Both the position numbers and the translations under genes were made by a program. Source: Streptomyces sp. YPW6 (GTDB lineage: Bacteria; Actinomycetota; Actinomycetes; Streptomycetales; Streptomycetaceae). Taken from it: DNA of 64,000 bases. The notes under the pieces are model-generated. The model was not told where the DNA came from, ran no database searches, and saw only the letters and a list, made by a program, of their open reading frames with translations. Positions within the stretch are counted from its first letter, which is position 1, and every line of letters starts with the position of its first letter. The DNA is taken from assembly GCF_018866325.1 (NCBI RefSeq), contig NZ_CP076457.1, positions 682,001 through 746,000 of the forward strand, given 5' to 3'. Of this stretch, positions 1 to 8,840 are shown in pieces.

Positions 1-524
1 GCCTGGCGGTGGCGGCCGAAGAGGCGCTCGCCGCGTTCCCCCGGCCGACGCTGGCGGCGGTGCGCGGTTACTGCGTGGGCGGCGGCAGCCAGCTCGCGGC
101 CGCCTGCGACCTGCGGTTCGCGGAGGAGGGGGCCTCCTTCGGGGTCACCCCGGCCAAGCTCGGCATCGTCTACCCGGCGTCCTCGACCCGGCGGCTGGTC
201 GCCCTCCTCGGCCCGGCCACGGCCAAGCACCTGCTGTTCTCGGGAGAGCTGATCGGCACGGAAAGGGCGCTGCGCACCGGCCTGGTCGACGAGGTGCTGC
301 CGCCGGGCGGGCTGGAGCAGCGGGTCGAGGAGTACGCAGCGGTGCTGGCGTCCCGGTCGCAGCTGACCCAGGCCGCGGCGAAGGAGTTCGCCGCGGGCCG
401 GACGGACCGGGACGCCCACTGGGCCGCCGAGGCACACGGCAGCGCGGACACGGCGGAGGGCGTCGCCGCTTTCCTGGAGCGGCGCGCGCCCCGCTTCACC
501 TACACCACGGCGTCCACGCGCTGA
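1..524 (+). CDS. Enoyl-CoA hydratase/isomerase family protein (5'-truncated by window edge)
   Basis: C-terminal two thirds of a crotonase-fold protein. The frame is open to the left edge (first whole codon at position 3), so the start is outside the window; 173 residues are visible against about 255-265 for the family. Seen: the oxyanion-hole segment GYCVGGGSQLAAACDLRFA, the pocket loop FGVTPAKLGIVYP and the helical C-terminus used for trimer packing in this family. Crotonases hydrate trans-2-enoyl-CoA or do related isomerase or hydrolase chemistry; the substrate cannot be read from this fragment. It is convergent with the DJ-1/PfpI gene, 48 bp away. A role in acyl-CoA breakdown is inferred from family only. 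Confidence 0.88.
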   Translation, partial: LAVAAEEALAAFPRPTLAAVRGYCVGGGSQLAAACDLRFAEEGASFGVTPAKLGIVYPASSTRRLVALLGPATAKHLLFSGELIGTERALRTGLVDEVLPPGGLEQRVEEYAAVLASRSQLTQAAAKEFAAGRTDRDAHWAAEAHGSADTAEGVAAFLERRAPRFTYTTASTR

Positions 525-547
525 GAGCACGGGCCGTGGCCCCTGTC

Positions 548-580
548 CGGTGACGCCGTCCGCCTCCGGCCCTCACCGGG
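548..580. terminator. Possible weak bidirectional terminator
   Basis: CCGGTGA (548-554) and TCACCGG (574-580) can pair across a 19-nt GC-rich loop between two convergent genes. The right arm covers the stop codon of the leftward gene. The stem is short and there is no T-tract, so this is tentative. Confidence 0.3.
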
Positions 581-1208
581 AGGAGTGGCGGCTCCTGGTC
601 CGCCACTCCTGGACGAGGGCCGCGGGGGCCTTCTCCGGCGAGCCGCAGTCGTAGGGCGGCTGCGGGTCGTACTCCGTGAGCAGCTGGACCGAGCGCGCCG
701 CGTCGTCGCCCGCGATCCGGCCGAGCAGGGTCAGCCCCATGTCGATACCGGAGGAGACCCCGGCGGCGGTGACGTACTTGCCGTCGAGGACCACGCGCTC
801 CCCCGTGGGGGCGGCGCCGAACTCCTTCAGCGCCTCCAGCGCCAGCCAGTGCGATGTGGCGCGCCGCCCCTTCAGGAGTCCGGCCGCCGCCAGCAGGAGC
901 GAGCCGGTGCAGACGGAGGTGGTCCAGGCCGTGGTGGCGTCGACCGTCCGGAGCCAGCCGAGCAGGGCCTCGTTCTCCATCTGGTCGCTCTGGCCGGGGC
1001 CACCCGGCACGATCACCAGGTCGGGCGAGCTCACCTCGGCGAGCGTCTTCTCCGCGACGAGCCCGAGGCTCCCGCTGTCGTTGCGGACGGGTCCGGGCCG
1101 CTCGGCGACGAAGACGGTCTCGGCGCCGGGCGCCCGGCTGAGGATCTCGTAGGGGCCGACCGCGTCCAGGGCGGTAAAGCGGTCGAAGAGCACGATGGCG
1201 ATCTGCAC
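573..1208 (-). CDS. DJ-1/PfpI family protein (isonitrile hydratase-like)
   Basis: 211-residue single-domain DJ-1/PfpI (class I glutamine amidotransferase-like) protein. The nucleophile-elbow cysteine is C100 in SVCTGSLLLAAAGLL, and the N-terminal DAVGPYE stretch supplies the conserved acidic residue, as in isonitrile hydratases. The GTG at 1208 is chosen because GAGAGG lies 8 nt upstream. An earlier in-frame start at 1265 would translate the neighbouring minisatellite. It lies downstream of, and in the same direction as, a GlxA-type regulator carrying the same fold, separated by 248 bp of repeats. It may be a cytosolic hydratase or glyoxalase-like enzyme; the true substrate is unknown. Confidence 0.85.
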   Translation of the reverse strand: MQIAIVLFDRFTALDAVGPYEILSRAPGAETVFVAERPGPVRNDSGSLGLVAEKTLAEVSSPDLVIVPGGPGQSDQMENEALLGWLRTVDATTAWTTSVCTGSLLLAAAGLLKGRRATSHWLALEALKEFGAAPTGERVVLDGKYVTAAGVSSGIDMGLTLLGRIAGDDAARSVQLLTEYDPQPPYDCGSPEKAPAALVQEWRTRSRHSSR

Positions 1209-1231
1209 GGGAGCTGCCTCTCGGTACGGCC

Positions 1232-1440
1232 GGTGGGAACCGGCACGGTCGGTGGGAACCGGCACGGTCGGTGCGGGTCCGCGGGGTCGGTGCGGGTCCG
1301 CGGGGTCGGGACGGGCCTGCGTGGCGGGTGCGGGTCTGCATGGCCGGTGCGGGCATGCGCGGTCGGTGCGGGTTGCATGGCCGGGCAGGCATCGCGGCCG
1401 GTGCGGGTCTGCATGGCCGGTGCGGGTCTGCGTGGATCGT
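1232..1440. repeat. 19-bp minisatellite, about 11 degenerate copies
   Basis: Head-to-tail units of 17-20 bp, mostly 19. The first two are identical copies of GGTGGGAACCGGCACGGTC (1232-1250, 1251-1269), the next two are identical copies of GGTGCGGGTCCGCGGGGTC, and later ones drift (GGTGCGGGTCTGCATGGCC and similar). They fill the gap between the GlxA-type and DJ-1 genes. Confidence 0.9.
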
Positions 1441-1456
1441 TGTGCGCCGGTGGGGG

Positions 1457-2428
1457 TCAGGTGGTGGACGCGGGGGTGCGGAAGCGGCGGCGGTATTCGG
1501 CCGGCGCCGTCGCGAGGGTCTTCAGGAAGGCCCGGCGCATGGCCTCCGGAGTGCCGTAGCCGCTGGCACGGGCGACCTGCTCGACACCGTCGGCGGTGTC
1601 CTCCAGGAGCCGGCGGGCGTGCTCCAGGCGGACCCTCTCGACGTACCGCCCGGGGGTCGTCCCGGTCTCCGCCCGGAACGCGCGGGCGAAGTGCCGGGGC
1701 GAGAGCCGGGCGCGGGCGGCGAGCGCGTCGACCCCGAGGTCGGCGTCCGGGTGCCGGGTGATCCAGTGCTGGACCTCGCGCAGGGGTTCGCGCCGGGCGG
1801 TCTGAGCGCTGAGCTGGGCGCTGAACTGGGCCTGGTTGCCGGGGCGGCGCAGGAACACCACGAGGTGGCGGGCGATGGTCAGGGCGAGCTCCCGCCCGTG
1901 GTCCTCCTCGACGAGCGCGAGGGCGAGGTCGATTCCCGCGGTGACGCCGGCCGAGGTGGCCAGCCGCCCGTCCCGGACGAAGATCGGCTCCGGGTCGACC
2001 CGGACGGCCGGGTGGTCACGGGCGAGCCGCTCGCAGTGGTTCCAATGGGTGGTGACCCGGTGCCCGTCGAGCAGGCCCGCCTCCGCCAGCAGCAGCGCCC
2101 CGGTGCACACGGAGACCAGCCGCTCCGCGCGGGGCGCGTGCTCCCGCAGCCAGCCGGTCAGCTCCGGCTGCGCGCCCCGGGTGCCCTCGCCTCCGGGCAC
2201 CAGCAGCGTGTGCGGCGCGGGCGCGTCGGCGAGGCTGCTGTCGGGCACCAGGGTCAGACCGCTGGTGGACCGGACCGGGCCGCCGTCGAGGGAGGCGGTC
2301 CGCAGGTCGTAGGAGACCCCGGGCGAGCGGGAGGCGCCCGCGAAGACCTCCATCGGGCCGGTCACGTCGAGGCCCTGGACGCCGTCGAAGAGGACGACGA
2401 GGACGGTTCGCTGCTTCACATCCGCCAT
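1457..2428 (-). CDS. GlxA-family transcriptional regulator (DJ-1/PfpI domain + AraC helix-turn-helix)
   Basis: 323 residues. Residues about 8-190 form a DJ-1/PfpI-like sensor domain with the VCTGALLLAEAGLL cysteine elbow. Residues about 215-315 form a double helix-turn-helix AraC domain (DALAARARLSPRHFARAF, then a second helix pair near EQVARASGYGTPEAMRRAF). GlxA-type proteins are DNA-binding activators in which the amidotransferase-like domain is thought to act as a sensor. The ATG at 2428 is given; a GTG at 2419 sits 9 nt after AGG and may be the real start. The same frame stays open far upstream, but that extension overlaps the divergent gene and matches nothing. The DJ-1 enzyme follows after the minisatellite. 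Confidence 0.9.
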   Translation of the reverse strand: MADVKQRTVLVVLFDGVQGLDVTGPMEVFAGASRSPGVSYDLRTASLDGGPVRSTSGLTLVPDSSLADAPAPHTLLVPGGEGTRGAQPELTGWLREHAPRAERLVSVCTGALLLAEAGLLDGHRVTTHWNHCERLARDHPAVRVDPEPIFVRDGRLATSAGVTAGIDLALALVEEDHGRELALTIARHLVVFLRRPGNQAQFSAQLSAQTARREPLREVQHWITRHPDADLGVDALAARARLSPRHFARAFRAETGTTPGRYVERVRLEHARRLLEDTADGVEQVARASGYGTPEAMRRAFLKTLATAPAEYRRRFRTPASTT

Positions 2429-2573
2429 CCTGGGCGGCGGGCGGCGATGGCCGCAATGACGAAAACCCCTCCTTTTCTGCCATCGGCCCGCCATGAGTTG
2501 CCAGTGACCCGCCATGACCTGCCCTCGGCCCCGGTCCGGAGCCCGTTGGTCCTCCCCCAGGGCTTCCACGTCG

Positions 2574-2593
2574 TACCGACCAGTCGGTAACGT
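2574..2593 (+). promoter_or_regulatory. TetR-like palindrome overlapping a candidate -10 box
   Basis: TACCGACCAGTCGGTA (2574-2589) is a palindrome with 7-bp arms around CA, the shape of many TetR-family operators. It runs into TAACGT (2588-2593), a TAnnnT-type -10 placed 6 nt before the ATG at 2600, which would give a leaderless or nearly leaderless mRNA. Confidence 0.55.
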
Positions 2594-2599
2594 GCGGGC

Positions 2600-3469
2600 A
2601 TGAGTACTCTCCCGGCCCGCGCGGAGCGCCGCTGCCACAACGCCGTCAACCCGCTGCATTCCTGCCTCTTCTTCTCCCCCGACCTGGGTACGGAGATGGC
2701 GAAGATCGGCATCGAGGACCCCTCCGCCGCCTACTTCGCGACCCGCGCCGCCGCGTTCGGCACCGTGGGCGCGGGCACCGTCAGCGCCACGTTCTACAAC
2801 TTCAACCCCGTTCTGGTGGCACGCCACGTACCGGCCGTCTGGGAGACCGCCTCCCCCGAGACGGTTCTCGACGCCCGGCTGCGGGCGGCGGACACGACGC
2901 TGCGGCGGCTGCTCGGCGAGGAGATCATCGCCTCGGACGAGATGGCGGAGGCGGCCCGGCTCGCACTGCGCGCCACCGAGGCCTGCACCCCGCACGCCCG
3001 CCCGCTGTACGCCGCGCACGCGGACCTTCCGGTGCCCGAGGAGCCGCACCTGGCGTTCTGGCACGCCGCGACCCTGCTCCGGGAGCACCGGGGCGACGCC
3101 CATCTCGCCGCCCTGCTCGCGGCCGGCCTCGACCCGCTGGAGTCGCTCGTCAGCCACACGGCCACCGGCAAGGGCATGGCGATCCGCTGGATCCTGTCCT
3201 CCCGGGGCTGGCGCCGCACCGACTGGGAGGCCGCGTCCGAGCGGCTGCGGGAGCGCGGGCTGCTGGCGGCGGGCGAGGAACTGGCGCTGACCGAGGCCGG
3301 GACCGCGTTGCGCGCCGAGATCGAGGAGGCGACGGACCGCTTGGACACTGCCCCGTACGCACACCTGGGACCCGAGGGCGTGGAACGGCTCACCGAACTC
3401 GCCCGTGGCTTCCTCTTCACTGCCGCGGCGGCGGGCGCGTTCCCGGCATCGGCGACCGGCCGGGGCTGA
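2600..3469 (+). CDS. SCO6745/SalK-type protein
   Basis: 289 residues, mostly helical and cytosolic, without signal peptide or membrane segment. The N-terminus (RCHNAVNPLHSCLFFSP) followed by conserved segments such as AAYFATRAAAFGTVGAGTV and, near residue 193, GKGMAIRWILSSRGW, then a winged-helix-like C-terminal half (ASERLRERGLLA, LALTEAGTALRAEIE), fit the actinobacterial SCO6745 family, sometimes labelled SalK. Its biochemical role is not established. It is divergent from the GlxA-type regulator and preceded by a TetR-like palindrome. No ribosome-binding site is visible, consistent with a leaderless mRNA. Confidence 0.75.
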   Translation: MSTLPARAERRCHNAVNPLHSCLFFSPDLGTEMAKIGIEDPSAAYFATRAAAFGTVGAGTVSATFYNFNPVLVARHVPAVWETASPETVLDARLRAADTTLRRLLGEEIIASDEMAEAARLALRATEACTPHARPLYAAHADLPVPEEPHLAFWHAATLLREHRGDAHLAALLAAGLDPLESLVSHTATGKGMAIRWILSSRGWRRTDWEAASERLRERGLLAAGEELALTEAGTALRAEIEEATDRLDTAPYAHLGPEGVERLTELARGFLFTAAAAGAFPASATGRG

Positions 3470-3673
3470 CCCGGGACGGACCCCGGCGCCGCCCGGGACC
3501 CCGCGCACCACGCGGGGGCTCCCGGGCGTGTTGCCCGAGGTCACGCGACACGGCCCCCGGCCACGCGGCACAATGCAGGCCCGGGGGGATGCCACCCCGG
3601 CAAGCAGATACGTGCTCAACACGACCCGAGCACGGCCAGCACAGCCAGTACGAGAAGGCGAGTCGGGAAAACC

Positions 3674-6091
3674 GTGACGACGTCCATCGAAGGCAGGATC
3701 GCCGAGGAGCTCGGCGTACGTGAGCGACAGGTCAGGGCGGCGGTCGAGCTGCTCGACGGCGGATCGACCGTGCCGTTCATCGCGCGCTACCGCAAGGAGG
3801 CGACCGAATCCCTCGACGATGCGCAACTGCGCACGCTGGAGGAACGGCTGCGCTATCTGCGGGAGCTGGAGGACCGGCGTACCGCGATCCTCGACTCCGT
3901 CCGCGAACAGGGCAAGCTCGACGCGGCGTTGGAGGCGAGCATCCGGGCGGCCGAGACCAAGGCGCGCCTGGAGGACATCTACCTGCCGTTCAAGCCGAAG
4001 CGGCGCACCAAGGCGCAGATCGCCCGGGAGGCGGGGCTCGAACCGCTGGCCGACGGCCTGCTCGGGGACCCGTCGGTCGATCCGCTCGCGGCCGCCGCCG
4101 CGTTCGTTGACGGCGACAAGGGCGTGGCGGACGCGGCGGCCGCTCTGGAGGGCGCGCGCGCGATCCTCACCGAGCGGTTCTCCGAGGACGCCGACCTGAC
4201 CGGCGAGCTGCGTGAGCGCATGTGGACGCGCGGCCGGCTGGCGGCGAAGGTGCGCGAAGGCCAGGAGGAGGCGGGCGCGAAGTTCGCCGACTACTTCGAC
4301 TTCGCGGAGCCGTTCACCGCGCTGCCCTCACACCGGGTGCTCGCGATGCTGCGCGGCGAGAAGGAGAACGTGCTCGACCTGGTCCTGGAGCCGGAGGAGC
4401 CGGAGGCCGCCGAGCGGCCGGGCCCGTCCGCGTACGAGAGCATGATCGCCCGCCGCTTCGCAATCGCCGACCGGGGCCGTCCGGGCGACAAGTGGCTCGG
4501 TGACACCGTGCGTTGGGCCTGGCGGACCCGGATCCAGGTGCATCTGGGCATCGATCTGCGGCTTCGGCTGCGGACAGCGGCGGAGGACGAGGCGGTCCGG
4601 GTCTTCGCCTCGAACCTGCGCGATCTGCTGCTCGCCGCCCCGGCCGGGACGCGGGCCACGCTGGGCCTGGACCCCGGATTCCGTACGGGGGTGAAGGTCG
4701 CGGTCGTCGACGCGACCGGCAAGGTGGTGGCCACCGATGTGATCCACCCGCACGTGCCCGCCAACAAGTGGGACCAGGCGCTGGCGAAGCTCGCACGTCT
4801 CGCCAAGGAGCACGCGGTCGATCTGATCGCGATCGGCAACGGCACGGCGTCCCGCGAGACGGACAAGCTCGCCGGTGAACTGATCGACAAGCACCCCGAG
4901 TTGAAGCTGACCAAGGTGATGGTGTCGGAGGCGGGCGCTTCGGTCTACTCCGCCTCCGCCTTCGCCTCACAGGAACTGCCCGACATGGACGTGTCGTTGC
5001 GTGGCGCGGTGTCCATCGCGCGGCGGCTCCAGGACCCGCTGGCCGAGCTGGTGAAGATCGACCCGAAGTCGATCGGCGTCGGCCAGTACCAGCACGACCT
5101 GTCCGAGGTGAAGCTCTCACGTTCGCTGGACGCGGTCGTCGAGGACTGTGTGAACGGCGTCGGCGTGGACGTCAACACCGCCTCCGCACCCCTGCTTTCA
5201 CGGGTCTCCGGGATCAGCTCCGGGCTGGCGGAGAACATCGTGGCGCACCGGGACGCCAACGGCCCCTTCCGCTCCCGCAAGGCGCTCAAGGACGTGGCGC
5301 GTCTGGGTCCGAAGGCGTACGAGCAGTGCGCGGGCTTCCTGCGGATCCGGGGCGGCGACGACCCGCTGGACGGCTCCAGCGTGCACCCCGAGGCCTACCC
5401 GGTGGTGCGGCGGATGGGTCGGAGCGCGGGCGGGGAGGTCGCCTCGCTGATCGGCAACACGCAGGCCCTGCGGGCGCTGCACGCGGCGGACTTCGTGGAC
5501 GACATGTTCGGGTTGCCGACCGTGACGGACATCCTCAAGGAGTTGGAGAAGCCGGGGCGCGACCCCCGTCCCGCGTTCCGCACGGCGACCTTCAAGGAGG
5601 GCGTCGAGAAGCTCGGCGACCTGGAGCCGGGCATGGTGCTGGAGGGCGTCGTGACGAACGTGGCCGCGTTCGGAGCGTTCGTCGACATCGGCGTCCACCA
5701 GGACGGTCTGGTGCACGTGTCGGCGCTGTCGAAGACGTTCGTGAAGGACCCGCGCGACGTGGTGAAGCCCGGGGACATCGTGAAGGTCAAGGTCATGGAC
5801 GTCGACGTGGAGCGCAAGCGCATCTCGCTGACGCTGCGCCTCGACGACGAGCCCGGCGCGGGCGGCGGCCAGCAGGGCCGCGGCGAGCGGGGCGGACGTC
5901 CCCCGAAGCAGCGCCAGGGCCAGGGCTCCGGCGGCGGCCAGGGCCGTCAGGGCGGTGGCGGCCGGGACCGGCGCGGCGGGTCGCGGCAGGGCGGCCAGGG
6001 CGCTCCGGCTCCGGCCAACAGCGCGATGGCGGACGCGCTGCGGCGGGCCGGGCTGGCGGACCCGAAGCAGGGCGGCGGCCGGGGGCGCTGA
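3674..6091 (+). CDS. tex: Tex-type S1 RNA-binding protein
   Basis: 805 residues; bacterial Tex is usually about 750-800. Domains in order: helical N-terminal Tex domain (about 1-325, with PFIARYRKEATESLDD), YqgF/RuvC-like fold (about 327-450, LGLDPGFRTGVKVAVVD and IGNGTASRETD), helix-hairpin-helix repeats (about 500-557, containing GISSGLAENIVAHRD), and an S1 domain (about 650-722, LEGVVTNVAAFGAFVDIGV). It ends in an 80-residue disordered Gly/Gln/Arg-rich tail, probably extra RNA contact. Tex proteins bind nucleic acid and affect transcription and RNA turnover; the mechanism is not settled. GTG start; GGGA is the nearest Shine-Dalgarno-like element. Apparently single-gene unit ending at a stem-loop. 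Confidence 0.97.
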   Translation: MTTSIEGRIAEELGVRERQVRAAVELLDGGSTVPFIARYRKEATESLDDAQLRTLEERLRYLRELEDRRTAILDSVREQGKLDAALEASIRAAETKARLEDIYLPFKPKRRTKAQIAREAGLEPLADGLLGDPSVDPLAAAAAFVDGDKGVADAAAALEGARAILTERFSEDADLTGELRERMWTRGRLAAKVREGQEEAGAKFADYFDFAEPFTALPSHRVLAMLRGEKENVLDLVLEPEEPEAAERPGPSAYESMIARRFAIADRGRPGDKWLGDTVRWAWRTRIQVHLGIDLRLRLRTAAEDEAVRVFASNLRDLLLAAPAGTRATLGLDPGFRTGVKVAVVDATGKVVATDVIHPHVPANKWDQALAKLARLAKEHAVDLIAIGNGTASRETDKLAGELIDKHPELKLTKVMVSEAGASVYSASAFASQELPDMDVSLRGAVSIARRLQDPLAELVKIDPKSIGVGQYQHDLSEVKLSRSLDAVVEDCVNGVGVDVNTASAPLLSRVSGISSGLAENIVAHRDANGPFRSRKALKDVARLGPKAYEQCAGFLRIRGGDDPLDGSSVHPEAYPVVRRMGRSAGGEVASLIGNTQALRALHAADFVDDMFGLPTVTDILKELEKPGRDPRPAFRTATFKEGVEKLGDLEPGMVLEGVVTNVAAFGAFVDIGVHQDGLVHVSALSKTFVKDPRDVVKPGDIVKVKVMDVDVERKRISLTLRLDDEPGAGGGQQGRGERGGRPPKQRQGQGSGGGQGRQGGGGRDRRGGSRQGGQGAPAPANSAMADALRRAGLADPKQGGGRGR

Positions 6092-6190
6092 GCCCGATGG
6101 TCTCCGCCCGCGGGGACCAACGGTAGGGCTGTCCGGCGCCGGGACCGGCCGTGGTGCGGTCGTGGGCCTGGTGTGACGCGGTGCCCGTGA

Positions 6191-6227
6191 TCGCGGCGGT
6201 TCTTGCGCTCGGCAAGGGCCGCCGCGA
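6191..6227. terminator. Two-part stem-loop between convergent genes
   Basis: TCGCGGCGG (6191-6199) pairs perfectly with CCGCCGCGA (6219-6227), with an inner CTTGC/GCAAG stem in the loop. It sits in the 217-bp gap between tex and the leftward methyltransferase and probably serves both. Confidence 0.55.
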
Positions 6228-6308
6228 CACCGTGGATGCTGTCTACCGGCGACGCGGGCAGCTGACGGTGCGCGGTGGGGCGGCTGTGAGGCGGCGGGCG
6301 CCGGCGCC

Positions 6309-7076
6309 CTATGGCTCGTGGCGTCGGCGCGCGAGGTGGAGCGTGATGTCGGCTTCCATCTCGACCACCTCGGGCAGCACCCGCCCGATCCGCCTGAACA
6401 GCTCTTCGCGTGGCGCGGGGGCCAGCACGAGATAGGCCGAGATCGTGGAGAGGTGGCCGAGGTAGTCGCTCGCGCTCAGCGCGTAGCGCCGTTCGACGAC
6501 CGACTGCCGCACATCGGTGAAGAACGGGGACTGCTGGAGTTCGGCGCCCGGCCACTGCATGGCGTGCTCCGGGGGCGTTCCGTCAGGGGACGGGATCTCG
6601 TCGCTGCCGAGGAACGGCGCCCGCACCCTGCGTACGGCGTCGGCGACGGCCGGGTCGGCCGGTCGCAGCGGCCCGCCGAACGAGGCGAGGACGCCCCCGC
6701 GCTGCACCAGTCGGGCCATGCGCGACCACCTGCCCTCCGGCTGGGTCCAGTGCAGCGAGGCGGCCGCGTAGACGAGCCCGTACGTCTCGTCCAGCCGCAG
6801 CTCCTCGAACGCGGCCCGCTCCGTGCGGACCCCCGTCGGCACGTGCTTGCGCAGCTCGGCGAGCATGACCGCGTCGGGGTCCGTGGCCGTGACCGCGGCC
6901 ACCTGCTGGGTGAACAGGCGCGTCGCCTTGCCCGTTCCCGCGCCGATCTCCAGAGCGGTGCGAACCGGGTGACCCGCGTAGGCCATCACCCGGTCGAGGA
7001 GTACCGGAGGATATCCGGGCCGAAACCGCTCGTACGCTTCCGCTATTGCTCCGAAACTCACTGCGCGACGGGTCAT
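6309..7076 (-). CDS. Class I SAM-dependent methyltransferase
   Basis: 255 residues. S-adenosylmethionine-binding motif I is ALEIGAGTGKATRLF (about 41-55), followed by an acidic post-motif (TATDPD) and the Methyltransf_11-like core (VYAAASLHWTQPEGRW). The opening SFGAIAEAYERFRPGYP is typical of small-molecule methyltransferases of this group. The methyl acceptor cannot be inferred. Its ATG is 34 bp upstream-side of the ABC-F stop, same strand, and the pair may be co-transcribed (methyltransferase first). No membrane or export signal. Confidence 0.9.
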   Translation of the reverse strand: MTRRAVSFGAIAEAYERFRPGYPPVLLDRVMAYAGHPVRTALEIGAGTGKATRLFTQQVAAVTATDPDAVMLAELRKHVPTGVRTERAAFEELRLDETYGLVYAAASLHWTQPEGRWSRMARLVQRGGVLASFGGPLRPADPAVADAVRRVRAPFLGSDEIPSPDGTPPEHAMQWPGAELQQSPFFTDVRQSVVERRYALSASDYLGHLSTISAYLVLAPAPREELFRRIGRVLPEVVEMEADITLHLARRRHEP

Positions 7077-7110
7077 ACCGGCAAGCCTGGCATCAGCTCC
7101 CCGGCCCCGC

Positions 7111-8748
7111 TCAGACTTCCTTGATCTGGCCGTCCGCCACTTCGACGCGGCGCGTGGTGCGGACCGCCTCCAGCATCCGGCGGTCGTGCGTCACCAGGAG
7201 CAGAGTGCCCGTGTACGTCTCCAGGGCCGCCTCCAACTGCTCGATGGCGGGCAGGTCCAGGTGGTTCGTCGGCTCGTCGAGCACCAGGAGGTTCACGCCC
7301 CGGCCCTGGAGCAGGGCGAGGGCGGCGCGGGTGCGCTCCCCGGGGGAAAGGCTGGTGGCCGGGCGCATCACATGGTCGGCGCGCAGGCCGAACTTGGCCA
7401 GCAGGGTGCGGACTTCGGCCGGCTCGGTGTCGGGCACGGCCGCGCAGAACGCGTCCAGCAGCGACTGCGCCCCGAGGAACAGCTTGCGGGCCTGGTCCAC
7501 CTCGCCCACCACGACGCCCGAACCGAGCACGGCGTGCCCGGAGTCCAGGGGCAGCCGCTCCAACAGGGCTGCCAGCAGCGTGGACTTGCCCGCGCCGTTG
7601 GCTCCGGTGATGGCGACCCGGTCCGCCCAGTCGATCTGGAGCGAGGCGGGGCCGAAGGTGAAATCGCCACGCACGACGCGGGCTTCACGCAGAGTGGCGA
7701 CGACGGATCCGGAGCGCGGGGCGGAGGCGATCTCCATCCGCAGCTCCCACTCCTTGCGGGGCTCCTCGACGACATCGAGGCGTTCGATCATGCGCTGGGT
7801 CTGGCGGGCCTTCGCCGCCTGCTTCTCGCTGGCCTCGCTGCGGGCGTTGCGGCCGAGCTTGTCGCCGTCGGTGGCCTTGCGGCGGGCGTTCTTGACACCC
7901 TTGTCCATCCAGGAACGCTGCATGTGGCCGCGCGCTTCGAGGGACGCCTTCTTGTCGGCGTACTCCTCGTAGTCCTCACGGGCGTGCCTGCGGGCGGTCT
8001 CGCGCTCCTCCAGGTAGGCCGCGTAGCCACCGCCGTACAGGTTGATCTGCTGCTGGGCGAGGTCCAGCTCCAGCACCTTGGTGACCGTACGCATCAGGAA
8101 CTCGCGGTCGTGGCTGATGACGACGGTGCCCGCGCGCAGGCCGGCCACGAAACGCTCCAGCCGTTCCAGGCCGTCCAGGTCGAGGTCGTTGGTGGGCTCG
8201 TCGAGCAGGAAGACGTCGTAGCGGGAGAGGAGGAGCGACGCGAGCCCGGCGCGGGCCGCCTGTCCGCCGGAGAGCGCGGTCATGGGCCGGTCGAGTCCCA
8301 CGGTCAGGCCGAGCTCGGCGGCGACCTGCTCGGCCCGCTCCTCCAGGTCGGCGCCGCCGAGGGCGAGCCAGCACTCCAGGGCGTCGGAGTACGCGTCGTC
8401 CGCGCCCGGGGCTCCCGCGACCAGGGCCTCCGTCGCCTCGTCCATGACGCGCTGGGCGTCGGCGACGCCGGTACGGCGGGCCAGGAAGGCGGCCACGGTC
8501 TCGCCGTCGCGGCGCTCGGGCTCCTGCGGGAGGTGACCGACGGTGGCGGTGGGCGGGGAGAGCCGCAGCTCGCCCTCCTCCGGACGGTCGAGCCCGGCGA
8601 GCAGACGGAGCAGGGAGGACTTGCCCGCACCGTTCACTCCGACGAGACCGATCACGTCACCGGGGGCGACGACGAGGTCGAGCCCGGCGAAGAGCGTGCG
8701 GTCGCCGTGTCCGGCGGCGAGGTCCTTGGCGACGAGAGTGGCAGTCAT
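7111..8748 (-). CDS. ABC-F family ATP-binding protein
   Basis: 545 residues, two ATP-binding cassettes and no membrane domain. Cassette 1: Walker A GVNGAGKSSLL, signature LSGGQAARAGLASLLL, Walker B LLDEPTNDLDL. A charged linker (about 245-330, YEEYADKKASLEARGH onward) is the P-site tRNA interaction region of the family. Cassette 2: GANGAGKSTLL, LSPGERTRAALALL, LVLDEPTNHLDL. ABC-F proteins act on the ribosome as translation factors or as antibiotic ribosome-protection proteins; which applies here is unclear. The ATG at 8748 is chosen because the upstream extension to 8817 is low-complexity with no domain. No strong Shine-Dalgarno sequence is visible. Confidence 0.92.
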   Translation of the reverse strand: MTATLVAKDLAAGHGDRTLFAGLDLVVAPGDVIGLVGVNGAGKSSLLRLLAGLDRPEEGELRLSPPTATVGHLPQEPERRDGETVAAFLARRTGVADAQRVMDEATEALVAGAPGADDAYSDALECWLALGGADLEERAEQVAAELGLTVGLDRPMTALSGGQAARAGLASLLLSRYDVFLLDEPTNDLDLDGLERLERFVAGLRAGTVVISHDREFLMRTVTKVLELDLAQQQINLYGGGYAAYLEERETARRHAREDYEEYADKKASLEARGHMQRSWMDKGVKNARRKATDGDKLGRNARSEASEKQAAKARQTQRMIERLDVVEEPRKEWELRMEIASAPRSGSVVATLREARVVRGDFTFGPASLQIDWADRVAITGANGAGKSTLLAALLERLPLDSGHAVLGSGVVVGEVDQARKLFLGAQSLLDAFCAAVPDTEPAEVRTLLAKFGLRADHVMRPATSLSPGERTRAALALLQGRGVNLLVLDEPTNHLDLPAIEQLEAALETYTGTLLLVTHDRRMLEAVRTTRRVEVADGQIKEV

Positions 8749-8840
8749 CAGGGGGCCGATCCTAGCCGCCGGCGCCCGGTGCCCCGCCCCGGCGCCCGCC
8801 CACCCGGCGGGACGCATGCGCTCCGCCGCGTGCCGCCGGG

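Noticed and set aside
2429..3826. Long N-terminal extension of the GlxA-type regulator frame
   Set aside because: Overlaps the whole SCO6745-type gene and the start of tex, has no recognisable domain, and a family-like start exists at 2428 or 2419.
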